Source: Chloroflexia bacterium
GTDB lineage: Bacteria; Chloroflexota; Chloroflexia; Thermomicrobiales; UBA6265
Reading direction: 5' to 3'
Assembly (NCBI GenBank): GCA_030430125.1
Contig: JAUIGA010000096.1
Span: 1-9,792, forward strand
Length of the DNA stretch: 9,792 nt
Shown: positions 1-6,501 of the stretch, one piece after another
Numbering within the stretch: position 1 is the stretch's first letter
How the letters are laid out: each line of letters opens with the position of its first letter
Program-made: the position numbers and the translations under genes
Notes under the pieces: generated by a model
Database searches by the model: none
What the model was told of the DNA's origin: nothing
The model's input: only the letters and a program-made list of their open reading frames with translations

Positions 1-271
1 TGCTGACCGCGCTCGAAGCCCGGAGGGTGTTCGTAACTCGTTCGCGCCGGTCACTGGCTTCACGATCGCCGGCATCCTATTCGCCCGACGAGCCCGCACG
101 CACCTGAACCGAATTTCGGGCGATCACATGGCAGCCGAACCGTAGCGGCGGCTTGCCCGCGCATCCACCTTGCGCCCACGCCATGGTGCGCAGCGGACAA
201 TGCCGCCTGAACCCGGCCCGGATTCCACCCACGCCGATACGGAATTCGCTCGACGTCCGTATGAGCCCTGG
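1..271. other. Left-edge stretch with no supported gene
   Basis: No convincing complete gene lies here. Two plus-strand frames are open from the left edge. One runs from base 2 to a TAG at 143-145 (47 codons, containing TGFTIAGILFARR); the other runs from base 3 to a TGA near 106. Either could be the end of a gene that starts outside the window, but neither has a recognisable motif, and their codon use is less GC3-biased than the clear genes nearby. On the minus strand the region is downstream of livF and holds one short inverted repeat, listed separately. I see no promoter, RNA gene or mobile-element end. Confidence 0.4.
237..262 (-). terminator. Possible weak terminator or 3'-end hairpin after livF
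   Basis: A perfect 7-bp inverted repeat (ATACGGA at 237-243 pairs with TCCGTAT at 256-262) encloses a 12-nt loop. It begins 9 nt beyond the livF stop codon. No T-tract follows on the minus strand, so it is not a classical Rho-independent terminator. Its position at the end of the operon is the main argument. It could equally be a 3'-end stabilising hairpin or chance. Confidence 0.3.
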
Positions 272-982
272 TCATTCCTCGCCGAGATAAGCCTTGCGCA
301 CCCCTTCATCGCGCATCAATGCATGGGCTTCGTCAGAAAGCACGATTTCGCCGGTCTGCATCACGTAGCCGCGGTGTGCAATGGCGAGCGCCATCAACGC
401 GTTTTGCTCGACCAACAGCACCGTTGTGCCCTGCGCATTGATGTCCTGCACGATCCTGAAGATCTGCTCGACCAGGATCGGCGCCAACCCCATCGACGGC
501 TCGTCGAGCAGCAACAACCGGGGATGGGCCATCAGCGCTCGGCCGATTGCGAGCATCTGCTGCTCGCCGCCCGAGAGGGTCCCGGCGTGCTGGTTGATCC
601 GTTCCTTCAATCTCGGGAACAGATCGAAGACACGGTCCAGATCCTCCTGACGAACGTGGCCGTGGACGAACGCGCCCATCCGCAGGTTCTCGATCACCGA
701 CATGCGCGGGAACACCCGCCGCCCCTCCGGGGACTGCGCCACCCCCATCTCGGCAACCTTGTGAGCTGGCTGGCCGCTGATGCGCTTCCCCTGCAGCCGG
801 ACCTCGCCATTGCGCGGTCCCAGCAGGCCGGAGATCGTCTTCAGCGTTGTGCTCTTGCCAGCGCCGTTCGAGCCGATCAGCGTGACGATCTCGCCCTCGT
901 TGACGCTGATCGTGATGCCCTTCAGCGCATGGATGTGCCCGTAATACGTGTGGACGTCGTCGAGCTCCAGCATGGTCGTCAT
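272..982 (-). CDS. livF: Branched-chain amino acid ABC transporter ATP-binding protein LivF
   Basis: This is one of the two cytoplasmic ATPase subunits that power a HAAT/Liv-type importer. At 236 residues it is close to the length of E. coli LivF. Visible motifs: Walker A GSNGAGKST at residues 37-45, Q-loop around Q83, ABC signature LSGGEQQ at 136-142 and Walker B LLLLDEP at 156-162. The usual switch histidine is replaced by the family-typical VEQN (191-194), which, with the SPEGRRVFPRMSV segment, marks LivF rather than LivG. The ATG overlaps the livG stop as ATGA, and GAGGTGA sits just upstream, so translation is probably coupled. It is the last gene of the liv operon. Family assignment is secure; the solute imported is not shown by this subunit. 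Confidence 0.95.
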   Translation of the reverse strand: MTTMLELDDVHTYYGHIHALKGITISVNEGEIVTLIGSNGAGKSTTLKTISGLLGPRNGEVRLQGKRISGQPAHKVAEMGVAQSPEGRRVFPRMSVIENLRMGAFVHGHVRQEDLDRVFDLFPRLKERINQHAGTLSGGEQQMLAIGRALMAHPRLLLLDEPSMGLAPILVEQIFRIVQDINAQGTTVLLVEQNALMALAIAHRGYVMQTGEIVLSDEAHALMRDEGVRKAYLGEE

Positions 983-1896
983 GAATTCGTCACCTCGGTC
1001 GCCCCGTCGTCCACCTGCTGCTGCCGGCTGGCCAATGCGGCAGCTGTCTGCTCGGCGTCCTTGCCGAGATAAGCCTCGATCACCTGCTCGTTGGCTCGTA
1101 CTTCGTCGGGTGTGCCCTCGGCGATCTTCTGGCCGTGATCGAGCACGCTGACGTGGTCCGAGATGCCCATCACCACCTTCATGTCGTGCTCGATGAGTAG
1201 AACAGTCAGGTTGAGGTCCTGCCGCATCTGGTCGAAGAACCGCGTCATTCCGGCGGTTTCCTGGGGATTCATCCCGGCTGTGGGTTCGTCCAGCAGCAGC
1301 AACCTGGGCTCGCTTGCCAGCGCTCGTGCAATCTCCAGACGCCGCTGATCGCCGTAGCTCATGTTCTTCGCGGTGGATTCGGCATGGCGCCCCAACCCGA
1401 CGTAGTCGAGAAGCTCGATCGCACGAATGCGCGAATCCGCCTCCTCTCTCCGCACGGCGGCGGTGCGCAACATCGCGCCGACCGCTCCGGCCTTCATGCG
1501 GGAGTGCATCCCCACCTGCACGTTTTCCAGCGCCGTCATGTTCGCGAACAGGCGGATATTCTGGAATGTCCGGGCGATCCCCGCCTCCATGATCTGGTCC
1601 GGTCGCCGGTATCTGGCCCGCCCCATATCGCTGGCGCGACTCAGGACATCGCCATCGAAGCGAATCTCGCCGGCCGACGGCCGGTAGATGCCGGCGATCA
1701 TGTTGAAGAGCGTTGTCTTGCCCGCGCCGTTGGGCCCAATCACGCTGGAGATCGAGCCGCGTGGGATCACGATCGACACCTGGTCGACCGCAACGAGCCC
1801 GCCAAACCTGCGACTCACCGACCTGGTCTCGAGGATTGGTTCGACACGTGCGCCGGTGGTTGGTTGGCCCGGGACCGATGTCACCTGTGCAGCCAT
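979..1896 (-). CDS. livG: Branched-chain amino acid ABC transporter ATP-binding protein LivG
   Basis: This is the second ATPase subunit of the importer. Motifs: Walker A GPNGAGKTT at residues 54-62, the LivG-typical GIARTFQNIRLF around the Q-loop (106-117), signature MSYGDQRRLEIARAL (179-193), Walker B LLLLDEPTAGMNP (199-211) and switch histidine in LLIEHDM (H237). At 305 residues it is longer than E. coli LivG (about 255). The extra length is a polar N-terminal tail of about 20 residues and about 25 residues after the usual AYLG ending, rich in A/Q/D/T. The start is preceded by AAAGG with a 10-nt spacer. It lies 19 nt after livM and overlaps livF by 4 nt. A later start is possible, but no other initiator before the domain has a better ribosome-binding site that I can see. 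Confidence 0.95.
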   Translation of the reverse strand: MAAQVTSVPGQPTTGARVEPILETRSVSRRFGGLVAVDQVSIVIPRGSISSVIGPNGAGKTTLFNMIAGIYRPSAGEIRFDGDVLSRASDMGRARYRRPDQIMEAGIARTFQNIRLFANMTALENVQVGMHSRMKAGAVGAMLRTAAVRREEADSRIRAIELLDYVGLGRHAESTAKNMSYGDQRRLEIARALASEPRLLLLDEPTAGMNPQETAGMTRFFDQMRQDLNLTVLLIEHDMKVVMGISDHVSVLDHGQKIAEGTPDEVRANEQVIEAYLGKDAEQTAAALASRQQQVDDGATEVTNS

Positions 1897-1915
1897 GCGC
1901 GAATTGCCTTTCTCG

Positions 1916-3115
1916 CTACACCCGACCGGAAACGTCGGCGAGCTCTTCCCGTTCCTGCATGGTGATGTCGGGATCGTGCGGATCCATCTCGGCGGCGCGT
2001 GCGCGCTGCGGGAAGAGACCGCCCGGCCGCAGGAGCATCAGCAGTACCAGGGCCAAACCGAAGATAAGGAACCGGTCGGAGGTCAGGCTGTGTTCCGCCA
2101 TCGCCTCCCATCCGATCTGCTCGCCGATCCAGTTGAGAGGCGTGCTGAGCTTCTCGGCGAGAATGCGGTCAAAGCTGCCGATGATGATCGCGCCCACAAT
2201 GACGCCGTACACGTTCCCCAGACCACCGAGGATCACCATGCAGAGGATGATCACCGATACGCTGAACTGGAATTGGTCCGGGTAGACCACGCCGACGTAC
2301 CCGGCGTAGATGGATCCGGCGAACCCGGAGAAGGATGCGCCGAGAGCAAACGCCCAGAGCTTGGTCTTGACGAGATTCACCCCCATGCTGGAGGCCGCGA
2401 TCTCGTCCTCGCGCACGGACTGCCACGCGCGGCCGAGGCGCGAGTCGTAGAGCCGGGTGATCATGAACAGCGAGACGAGCCCAACGACGAGGATGAGCCA
2501 AAACCAGTTCGCCTGGTTCTGGGTCGAAAACTTGATCTCGTTGTCCCCCCAGAGCGGTATCGTCGCTGGCGCGGCAATCTGGCCGATGCCGCGCGGCCCA
2601 CGCGTGAGTCCTTCGGCATTGGTGAAGAAGTCCGGCACGATCTCGCCGAAGCCAAGCGTCACGATCGCAAGGTAGTCACCGCGCAGGCGCAGTGTCGGTG
2701 CGCCGATGATGACACCGGAGATCGCGGCAACCACCCACGACAGCAACATCGCCGGCCAGAAATGCTGCAGGAAATCCGGCACCCACCCCTTCAGCACAAA
2801 GTAGGAGTTCGGGGAGGTCAGGAATGCCATCCCGTACGCGCCGATGACGAAGAACGCCACGTACCCGATATCAAGCAGGCCGGCGTAGCCCACCACGATG
2901 TTGAGTCCCATCGCGAGGATGACGAACACGAACATCGGGATGAGACTGCCCAGCAACCCGAGATCGAGCGCCGAGTCCAGGAATGGATAGAGGGCGACGA
3001 TCACGGCGCCAATGACGACCCACCGAAGTCGCTGCTGGTCTTCCTGCTGGCGCCGCTTGAACCAACGATCAGCGCGGTCCGCCACCGACGGGGCCGCGGA
3101 TGCGGATACAGCCAT
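1916..3115 (-). CDS. livM: Branched-chain amino acid ABC transporter permease LivM
   Basis: This is one of the two inner-membrane permease subunits of the Liv-type importer. At 399 residues it is close to E. coli LivM (425). After a polar, cytoplasmic-looking N-terminus (1-30), hydrophobic segments run from about residue 32 onward. Family landmarks are MGLNIVVGYAGLLDIGYVAFFVIGAY (69-94), APTLRLRGDYLAIVTLGFGEI (139-159) and the EAA-like cytoplasmic loop RLGRAWQSVREDEIAASSMGVN (226-247), which contacts the ATPases. GGLGNVYGVIVGA (297-309) and the terminal LRPGGLFPQ (362-370) are also typical. It ends with a charged tail of about 30 residues. Start: ATG with AAAGG and a 10-nt spacer, 21 nt after livH. 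The assignment is secure; the exact transported solute is not. Confidence 0.95.
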   Translation of the reverse strand: MAVSASAAPSVADRADRWFKRRQQEDQQRLRWVVIGAVIVALYPFLDSALDLGLLGSLIPMFVFVILAMGLNIVVGYAGLLDIGYVAFFVIGAYGMAFLTSPNSYFVLKGWVPDFLQHFWPAMLLSWVVAAISGVIIGAPTLRLRGDYLAIVTLGFGEIVPDFFTNAEGLTRGPRGIGQIAAPATIPLWGDNEIKFSTQNQANWFWLILVVGLVSLFMITRLYDSRLGRAWQSVREDEIAASSMGVNLVKTKLWAFALGASFSGFAGSIYAGYVGVVYPDQFQFSVSVIILCMVILGGLGNVYGVIVGAIIIGSFDRILAEKLSTPLNWIGEQIGWEAMAEHSLTSDRFLIFGLALVLLMLLRPGGLFPQRARAAEMDPHDPDITMQEREELADVSGRV

Positions 3116-3136
3116 TTCGAGAGTACCTTTCCGTCG

Positions 3137-4126
3137 CTAGACCTTTTCGGTGGTTGGGCTGCCGAAGATGCCGGATGGCCGGAAGACAAGCACGAGCACG
3201 AGAATCGAGAAGATGACGGTGTTCGTCCACTGGCTGCCCCAGCCCTCGATGTAGAGCCCGAGGAATCCATCGCTCATGGCCCAGATCACCCCGATGAGCA
3301 CTCCGCCCACGACGGCTCCCGCGAGGTTCCCGATACCGCCGAGCACCGCCGCGGTGAATGCGTACAGGCCATATTGGAACCCCATGTTGAAGCGCGCCGA
3401 ATTATTGTAGAGCAGCGCCACCAGCCCTGCCGCGCCCGCGAGCGAGCCGCCGAGCCAGAAGGCAATCCCGATGGTGCGATTGATATCGATGCCCATCAGC
3501 GCCGCGGCCTCGCGGTCCTGCGCCGTCGCGCGCATCGCGGTGCCGAGCCGGGTGCGGTAGACGAACCACGACAGTCCGACCAGCAGCGGCAACGTCACGG
3601 CAATCACAAAGAGATCCATCAAGGTAATACGAAGCGTGGAGCCTTCGAACCAATCCCGCAGGATCGGCCATTCCTGGAGAACGTTGTAGGTCCGCCAGTC
3701 GAATGGGATCAGCGAGGGCGCGGTGAAGGGATTGGAGCCCTTCCAGTAGATACCCAGATTCTGAAGAATGAAACTCACGCCGATTGCCGCGATCAGCGGC
3801 GCCAGGCGTGGCGCGTTGCGCAGGCGTTTGTACGCCACCCAGTCGATACCCCGGTTCAACAATGCGCTGAAGATCATCGCTCCGGCCAGCGCCAGCAGCA
3901 TAATCGCGACGATCAACCCCGCCGAATCATCGCCGGTCACGCCGGTCAGGGTGATCACGGTGGCCGCGAAGAACGCGCCCATCATGAACACCTCGCCGTG
4001 GGCGAAGTTGATCAGCTCGATGATGCCGTAGACGAGGGTGTATCCCAACGCGACCAGGGCAACCAGCGAGCCTGTTGCAAGTCCGATGACAAGGAATTGG
4101 AAGAAGAGCGTCCAGTTGAAGTCCAT
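3137..4126 (-). CDS. livH: Branched-chain amino acid ABC transporter permease LivH
   Basis: This is the partner permease to LivM. At 329 residues it is slightly longer than E. coli LivH (308). The N-terminal membrane segment leads into the family signature LVYGIIELINFAHGEVFMMGAF (31-52). The EAA-like loop RTRLGTAMRATAQDREAAALMGID (191-214) is followed by further membrane segments, including VLGGIGNLAGAVVGGVLIG (261-279), and the C-terminal FRPSGIFGSP (315-324). A polar segment at about 128-168 (with FTAPSLIPFDWRTYN) is probably an external loop. The ATG has only a partial Shine-Dalgarno, GGTGA with a 9-nt spacer. It follows the binding-protein gene after a 137-nt gap containing a strong hairpin, so expression lower than the binding protein is plausible. 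Confidence 0.95.
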   Translation of the reverse strand: MDFNWTLFFQFLVIGLATGSLVALVALGYTLVYGIIELINFAHGEVFMMGAFFAATVITLTGVTGDDSAGLIVAIMLLALAGAMIFSALLNRGIDWVAYKRLRNAPRLAPLIAAIGVSFILQNLGIYWKGSNPFTAPSLIPFDWRTYNVLQEWPILRDWFEGSTLRITLMDLFVIAVTLPLLVGLSWFVYRTRLGTAMRATAQDREAAALMGIDINRTIGIAFWLGGSLAGAAGLVALLYNNSARFNMGFQYGLYAFTAAVLGGIGNLAGAVVGGVLIGVIWAMSDGFLGLYIEGWGSQWTNTVIFSILVLVLVFRPSGIFGSPTTEKV

Positions 4127-4263
4127 TGCGTCACGTCACCATTCCAAACTGGACGGTCTTCGCATCCAGGTTCGATCGGCACCCGGACACATGACTCGTG
4201 ACCGGGGGACCGGATATCGAATGAGGGCGGATCGGTGTGACCGACCCGCCCTCGTGCCGATGA
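4127..4263 (-). other. Gap between binding-protein gene and livH
   Basis: This 137-nt non-coding gap inside the liv operon is much longer than the other gaps in the operon (19-21 nt, or an overlap). Its first third in the direction of transcription is occupied by the hairpin at 4223-4253. The rest shows short G/C-rich repeats (ACCGG occurs twice around 4201-4213) and the weak livH ribosome-binding site. I see no separate promoter, so livHMGF probably depend on read-through from the promoter upstream of the binding-protein gene. Confidence 0.5.
4223..4253 (-). terminator. Strong intercistronic hairpin after the binding-protein gene
   Basis: A 14-bp stem (4223-4236 with 4240-4253) closes a 3-nt loop. 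In minus-strand RNA every position pairs: 13 Watson-Crick pairs plus one G-U (4245 with 4231). In plus-strand RNA that position would be an A-C mismatch, so the structure fits function in the liv transcript. It starts 10 nt after the binding-protein stop codon. The bases after the stem are not T-rich, so it is more likely a partial terminator or an RNA-stabilising 3' hairpin than a full stop. Such hairpins are a known way to keep binding-protein mRNA in excess over permease mRNA in ABC operons. Confidence 0.65.
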
Positions 4264-5652
4264 CTATTCCGGAAGTCCGATCGTCTCCTGGTAGGTAATC
4301 TGGCCGCCCTCAACGACGTTCAGCGAGATGATCGACGACGTCGTGTCGCCGTACTCGTCGAACTCGTAGGTCCCGAGCAGTCCACGGAAGCCTTCGATGT
4401 TGAACATGTGATCGAGGACCGCGGCGCGATCCTTCTCTCCGACCGCATCGATCGCCTGCACAACATGGACACCACAGTCGAACGCGTACACAGAGTAGGC
4501 ATCCGGCTCGTGACCGACGCGATCACGCATGCCCTGCACCCACTCGGCGCCGGCGCCACCCGCCGCCTCGAGGTTGGATGGCGGCAGGCCGCCGAAGGTG
4601 ATGTAGGCCCCCTCCGCCGCATCGCCGGCGCCGTCGATGAATGCCTGGTTGATGAGACCGTCAGGTCCCATGAAGGCAACCTGGTCGGCCGGCATCTGCA
4701 GGCGCATATCCTGCAGCAGCTTCGACGCGTTCAGGTTGACGATTGCGCCGAGGTAGACCAGCGCCGGCCCGGTCGAGGCGATACGCGTCATCAGCGCCTG
4801 GTATTCCGGCGCGTTCGGGTCGAATGCCTCGAACCCTAGGATTTCGCCACCGAGGCTCTCGAACGTATCGCGGAACACCGCCGCCACGCCGAGACCGTAG
4901 GTCTGATTGTCGTGCAGCACGAATGCCGACGCCGCGCCAAGCCCGTTGAACGCGAAATTGGCCGATGCACCACCCTGGATGTCATCCGCCGGCACCACGC
5001 GCATATAGTTCCGCACCCCAGACTGGTAGAGCACGTCCGGATACCCTTCCGGATTCGTGTCCGAAGGCTTGGTCAACTGCACGGCGGTATTCGCTGGCGA
5101 GATCTGCGCCATGCCGGCTTCGTTCGTGATGGGAATCGCGGCCTCGGCCGCGCCGGAGTTGTAGGTGGCGATGTAGGCGACGGCGTCCTCGTCGTTCACC
5201 ACCATCGTGGTGTTCTCGGCCTCCTTGGCCGCATCCCATGCGCCGTTGTTGGCCGCGATTCCGTCGTCGAGCGGCTCGTAGACCAACTCGAACCCGCCCG
5301 CGGCGTTGCCGTAGACCTCGAGCGCATAGGCCACCGCCGCCGCGGAGTCACCGCCGATCTGCTCCGACGCGCCCGTCATCGGCCACGAGGAGTAGATGTT
5401 GATGACACCCTTGCTGGTGTCGGTGATGTGCTCGATCCCGGCGACACCGAGATTCTCCGGCGTCAGCGAGCTGGCACCGCCTGCCTCGCCTCCGTCAGCC
5501 GGTGTGGCGTCCTGCGCGGCGACATCCCAGACAGCGATCTGGGCAGTAGCCATACCCACCCCGAGCGCGGCGGCGCGCACCATGAAGGTCCGTCGATCGA
5601 TCTCTCCGGCACGAAGCTTTTCGACAAGCGACTGATACCGTGCGTCAACCAT
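4264..5652 (-). CDS. ABC transporter substrate-binding protein, Liv/HAAT family
   Basis: This is the extracytoplasmic solute receptor of the importer (LivJ/LivK-like, type I periplasmic-binding fold, Peripla_BP_6-like), 462 residues. Residues 1-47 look like a twin-arginine signal: charged n-region, D19-R20-R21-T-F-M-V, hydrophobic stretch 27-42, and possible cleavage after the AAQ at 45-47. There is no lipobox cysteine. A D/A/T/P/G-rich linker follows to about residue 62. The mature domain begins near GVINIYSSWPMTGASEQIGGDSAAAVAYALE (82-112), the typical start of the first lobe. Further family-like stretches are AYIATYNSGAAEAAIPITNEAGMAQISPANT and FVLHDNQTYGLGVAAVF. The start is well supported: AGGAGG (5662-5667) lies 9 nt upstream of the ATG. 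It is first in the operon, followed by a hairpin and livH. Family and operon role are secure; branched-chain amino acids are the default ligand, but amides, urea or aromatics are also used in this family. Confidence 0.9.
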   Translation of the reverse strand: MVDARYQSLVEKLRAGEIDRRTFMVRAAALGVGMATAQIAVWDVAAQDATPADGGEAGGASSLTPENLGVAGIEHITDTSKGVINIYSSWPMTGASEQIGGDSAAAVAYALEVYGNAAGGFELVYEPLDDGIAANNGAWDAAKEAENTTMVVNDEDAVAYIATYNSGAAEAAIPITNEAGMAQISPANTAVQLTKPSDTNPEGYPDVLYQSGVRNYMRVVPADDIQGGASANFAFNGLGAASAFVLHDNQTYGLGVAAVFRDTFESLGGEILGFEAFDPNAPEYQALMTRIASTGPALVYLGAIVNLNASKLLQDMRLQMPADQVAFMGPDGLINQAFIDGAGDAAEGAYITFGGLPPSNLEAAGGAGAEWVQGMRDRVGHEPDAYSVYAFDCGVHVVQAIDAVGEKDRAAVLDHMFNIEGFRGLLGTYEFDEYGDTTSSIISLNVVEGGQITYQETIGLPE

Positions 5653-5661
5653 GTCCTGAAA

Positions 5662-5700
5662 CCTCCTGGGTCCGACTGGTATCGGACCTCCACCTGTCCG
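5662..5700 (-). promoter_or_regulatory. Leader hairpins next to the binding-protein ribosome-binding site
   Basis: In the liv leader RNA, GGTCCGA (5682-5688) pairs perfectly with TCGGACC (5669-5675) to make a 7-bp, 6-nt-loop hairpin ending one base before the AGGAGG ribosome-binding site (5662-5667). The same GTCCG can instead pair with CGGAC just upstream (5696-5700; 8-nt loop). An earlier TGTCCGA (5786-5792) can pair with CGGACA (5695-5700). The segments could therefore form mutually exclusive structures, as in a translational switch. There is no T-tract, so a transcription terminator is unlikely. I recognise no known riboswitch class, and repeated GTCCG/CGGAC words can arise by chance in GC-rich DNA. 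Confidence 0.35.
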
Positions 5701-5827
5701 CCGAAGACCGTCCCCGGCAGGCCAGACTCGTCAGGTGTACCGCGACATTGGCAGAGCCTCCGCCGTTCACCCGCAAACGAACACGTCGGACACTCGATGA
5801 TTTGCATGAGCCGTGATAGACGTGAGA

Positions 5828-5856
5828 AACATACCCGCCACTCTGCCTAAAGTCAA
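5828..5856 (-). promoter_or_regulatory. Sigma-70-like promoter of the liv operon
   Basis: On the minus strand TTGACT (5851-5856, five of six matches to the -35 consensus) and TATGTT (5828-5833, four of six to the -10) are separated by exactly 17 nt. The predicted start of transcription is near 5820, giving a leader of about 165 nt before the binding-protein ATG. A short inverted repeat, AAGT-CA-ACTT, overlaps the -35 and could be an operator, but it is only 4+4 bp. This is the best promoter-like sequence in the divergent intergenic region. Confidence 0.65.
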
Positions 5857-5973
5857 CTTGGCTACTGCCGAACCGCCCAGCCGGGCGCGCCGAAGGTACG
5901 CGAATGCGGCACACTATCCACGACGCCGCGCATGGACGATGGCGCGCGCCGAGCCCAACGACAATGTGGCACC

Positions 5974-5978
5974 AGGAG
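5974..5978 (+). promoter_or_regulatory. Ribosome-binding site deciding the start of the unknown gene
   Basis: AGGAG lies 10 nt before the GTG at 5989. The upstream in-frame ATG at 5932 has no comparable sequence before it, so GTG is the preferred start. Confidence 0.65.
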
Positions 5979-5988
5979 CACCCCCAAC

Positions 5989-6480
5989 GTGACACGTGAC
6001 GATCCTGCCCAGACACCGGAATCCCCCGAACCTGACCGCCTTCGCGAAGACCAGGCAACCCTCGAACCGGTCCGCCAGGTGCTTCGCGAGGCGGGGTTCT
6101 GGGCGTACGGCACCGTCGACGAGTCCAATCGATGGTCGATCGCGGTTGACGACGAGCTCGGCCGGGCAGACGTGCGCATCGGCCACGACGGATTCCAGAT
6201 CGAGCTTCGAGCTTCGTCTCCCGGCCTCTATGCCGAGGAGGAAGCCCCCTGGCGCCACCAGGCACGCACCCGTCTGGCGCGGATGCAAATCCCGCGCATC
6301 GCGCGCGGGTTCCTGGACAGCCACCAGTCGGCCTTCTGGGACGACACCATCGAAGGCGTGACCGTCACCGAGACGGTCGAAATGCCCTTCCAGCGAACCG
6401 GCGACATCCCGGCCTTCGTCCGGTCTCGATTGCCACAGATCGAGGAGTTGGTCACTCGCATCGAGCAGCAGCTCGGGTGA
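5989..6480 (+). CDS. Conserved-looking protein of unknown function, next to adenine deaminase
   Basis: I do not recognise this 163-residue protein. It is acidic and soluble-looking, with no signal peptide, membrane segment or cysteine. Residues 1-20 are polar and P/D/E-rich, probably disordered. A compact domain follows: a helix-like LEPVRQVLREAGF (25-37), a beta-rich middle (WAYGTVDESNRWSIAVDDELGRADVRIGHDGFQIELRAS, 38-76), a WRHQARTRLARMQIPRIARGFL stretch (about 87-108), a further beta segment (GVTVTETVEMPF) and a C-terminal helix (VRSRLPQIEELVTRIEQQLG). The layout is loosely like small alpha/beta adaptor or chaperone-type folds, but that is a guess. GTG at 5989 is chosen from its ribosome-binding site; ATG at 5932 would add 19 low-complexity residues. 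It ends 21 nt before adenine deaminase on the same strand, so the two are probably co-transcribed. Confidence 0.75.
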   Translation: MTRDDPAQTPESPEPDRLREDQATLEPVRQVLREAGFWAYGTVDESNRWSIAVDDELGRADVRIGHDGFQIELRASSPGLYAEEEAPWRHQARTRLARMQIPRIARGFLDSHQSAFWDDTIEGVTVTETVEMPFQRTGDIPAFVRSRLPQIEELVTRIEQQLG

Positions 6481-6501
6481 CATCGAAAGGGAGCATGCGC
6501 G

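Larger units (their letters stand above)
5653..5988. other. Divergent intergenic region between the liv operon and the unknown gene
   Basis: This 336-nt region separates the two divergently transcribed groups. On the minus strand it carries the liv promoter, the leader and the leader hairpins listed separately. On the plus strand I find the ribosome-binding site of the unknown gene but no convincing -35/-10 pair. A C/G-rich inverted repeat, CGCCC-AGC-CGGGCG, lies near 5875-5887, upstream of the liv -35. No RNA gene or additional protein gene is evident. Confidence 0.5.

Noticed and set aside
60..275. 71-codon minus-strand frame whose ATG overlaps the livF stop as ATGA
   Set aside because: The arrangement mimics translational coupling, but the product is Arg/Gly/Ala-rich without motifs and the codon use does not look like the neighbours; chance is more likely.
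170..1072. 300-codon plus-strand open frame opposite livF
   Set aside because: It is the codon-aligned mirror of livF with no plausible protein composition.
1688..4201. Very long (837-codon) plus-strand open frame across livG, livM and livH
   Set aside because: Its codons lie exactly opposite the sense codons of livM and livH, which share one frame. Antisense stops would need TTA, CTA or TCA sense codons, which this GC-rich genome avoids. The product is an implausible H/R/D/E/Q-rich chain, while the sense strand encodes textbook permeases.
5463..5807. Minus-strand frame beginning MQIIECPTCSFAGE, resembling a zinc-ribbon start, in the liv leader
   Set aside because: It has no ribosome-binding site, only one CxxC pair with an unconvincing CQC, and overlaps the binding-protein gene out of frame for most of its length.
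5932..5988. ATG at 5932 as start of the unknown gene
   Set aside because: There is no ribosome-binding site before it and it would add a low-complexity, Arg-rich N-terminus; GTG 5989 has AGGAG at 10 nt.
6201..6215. Tandem GAGCTTC repeat inside the unknown gene
   Set aside because: There are only two copies, in frame with ordinary coding sequence; no sign of a functional repeat.
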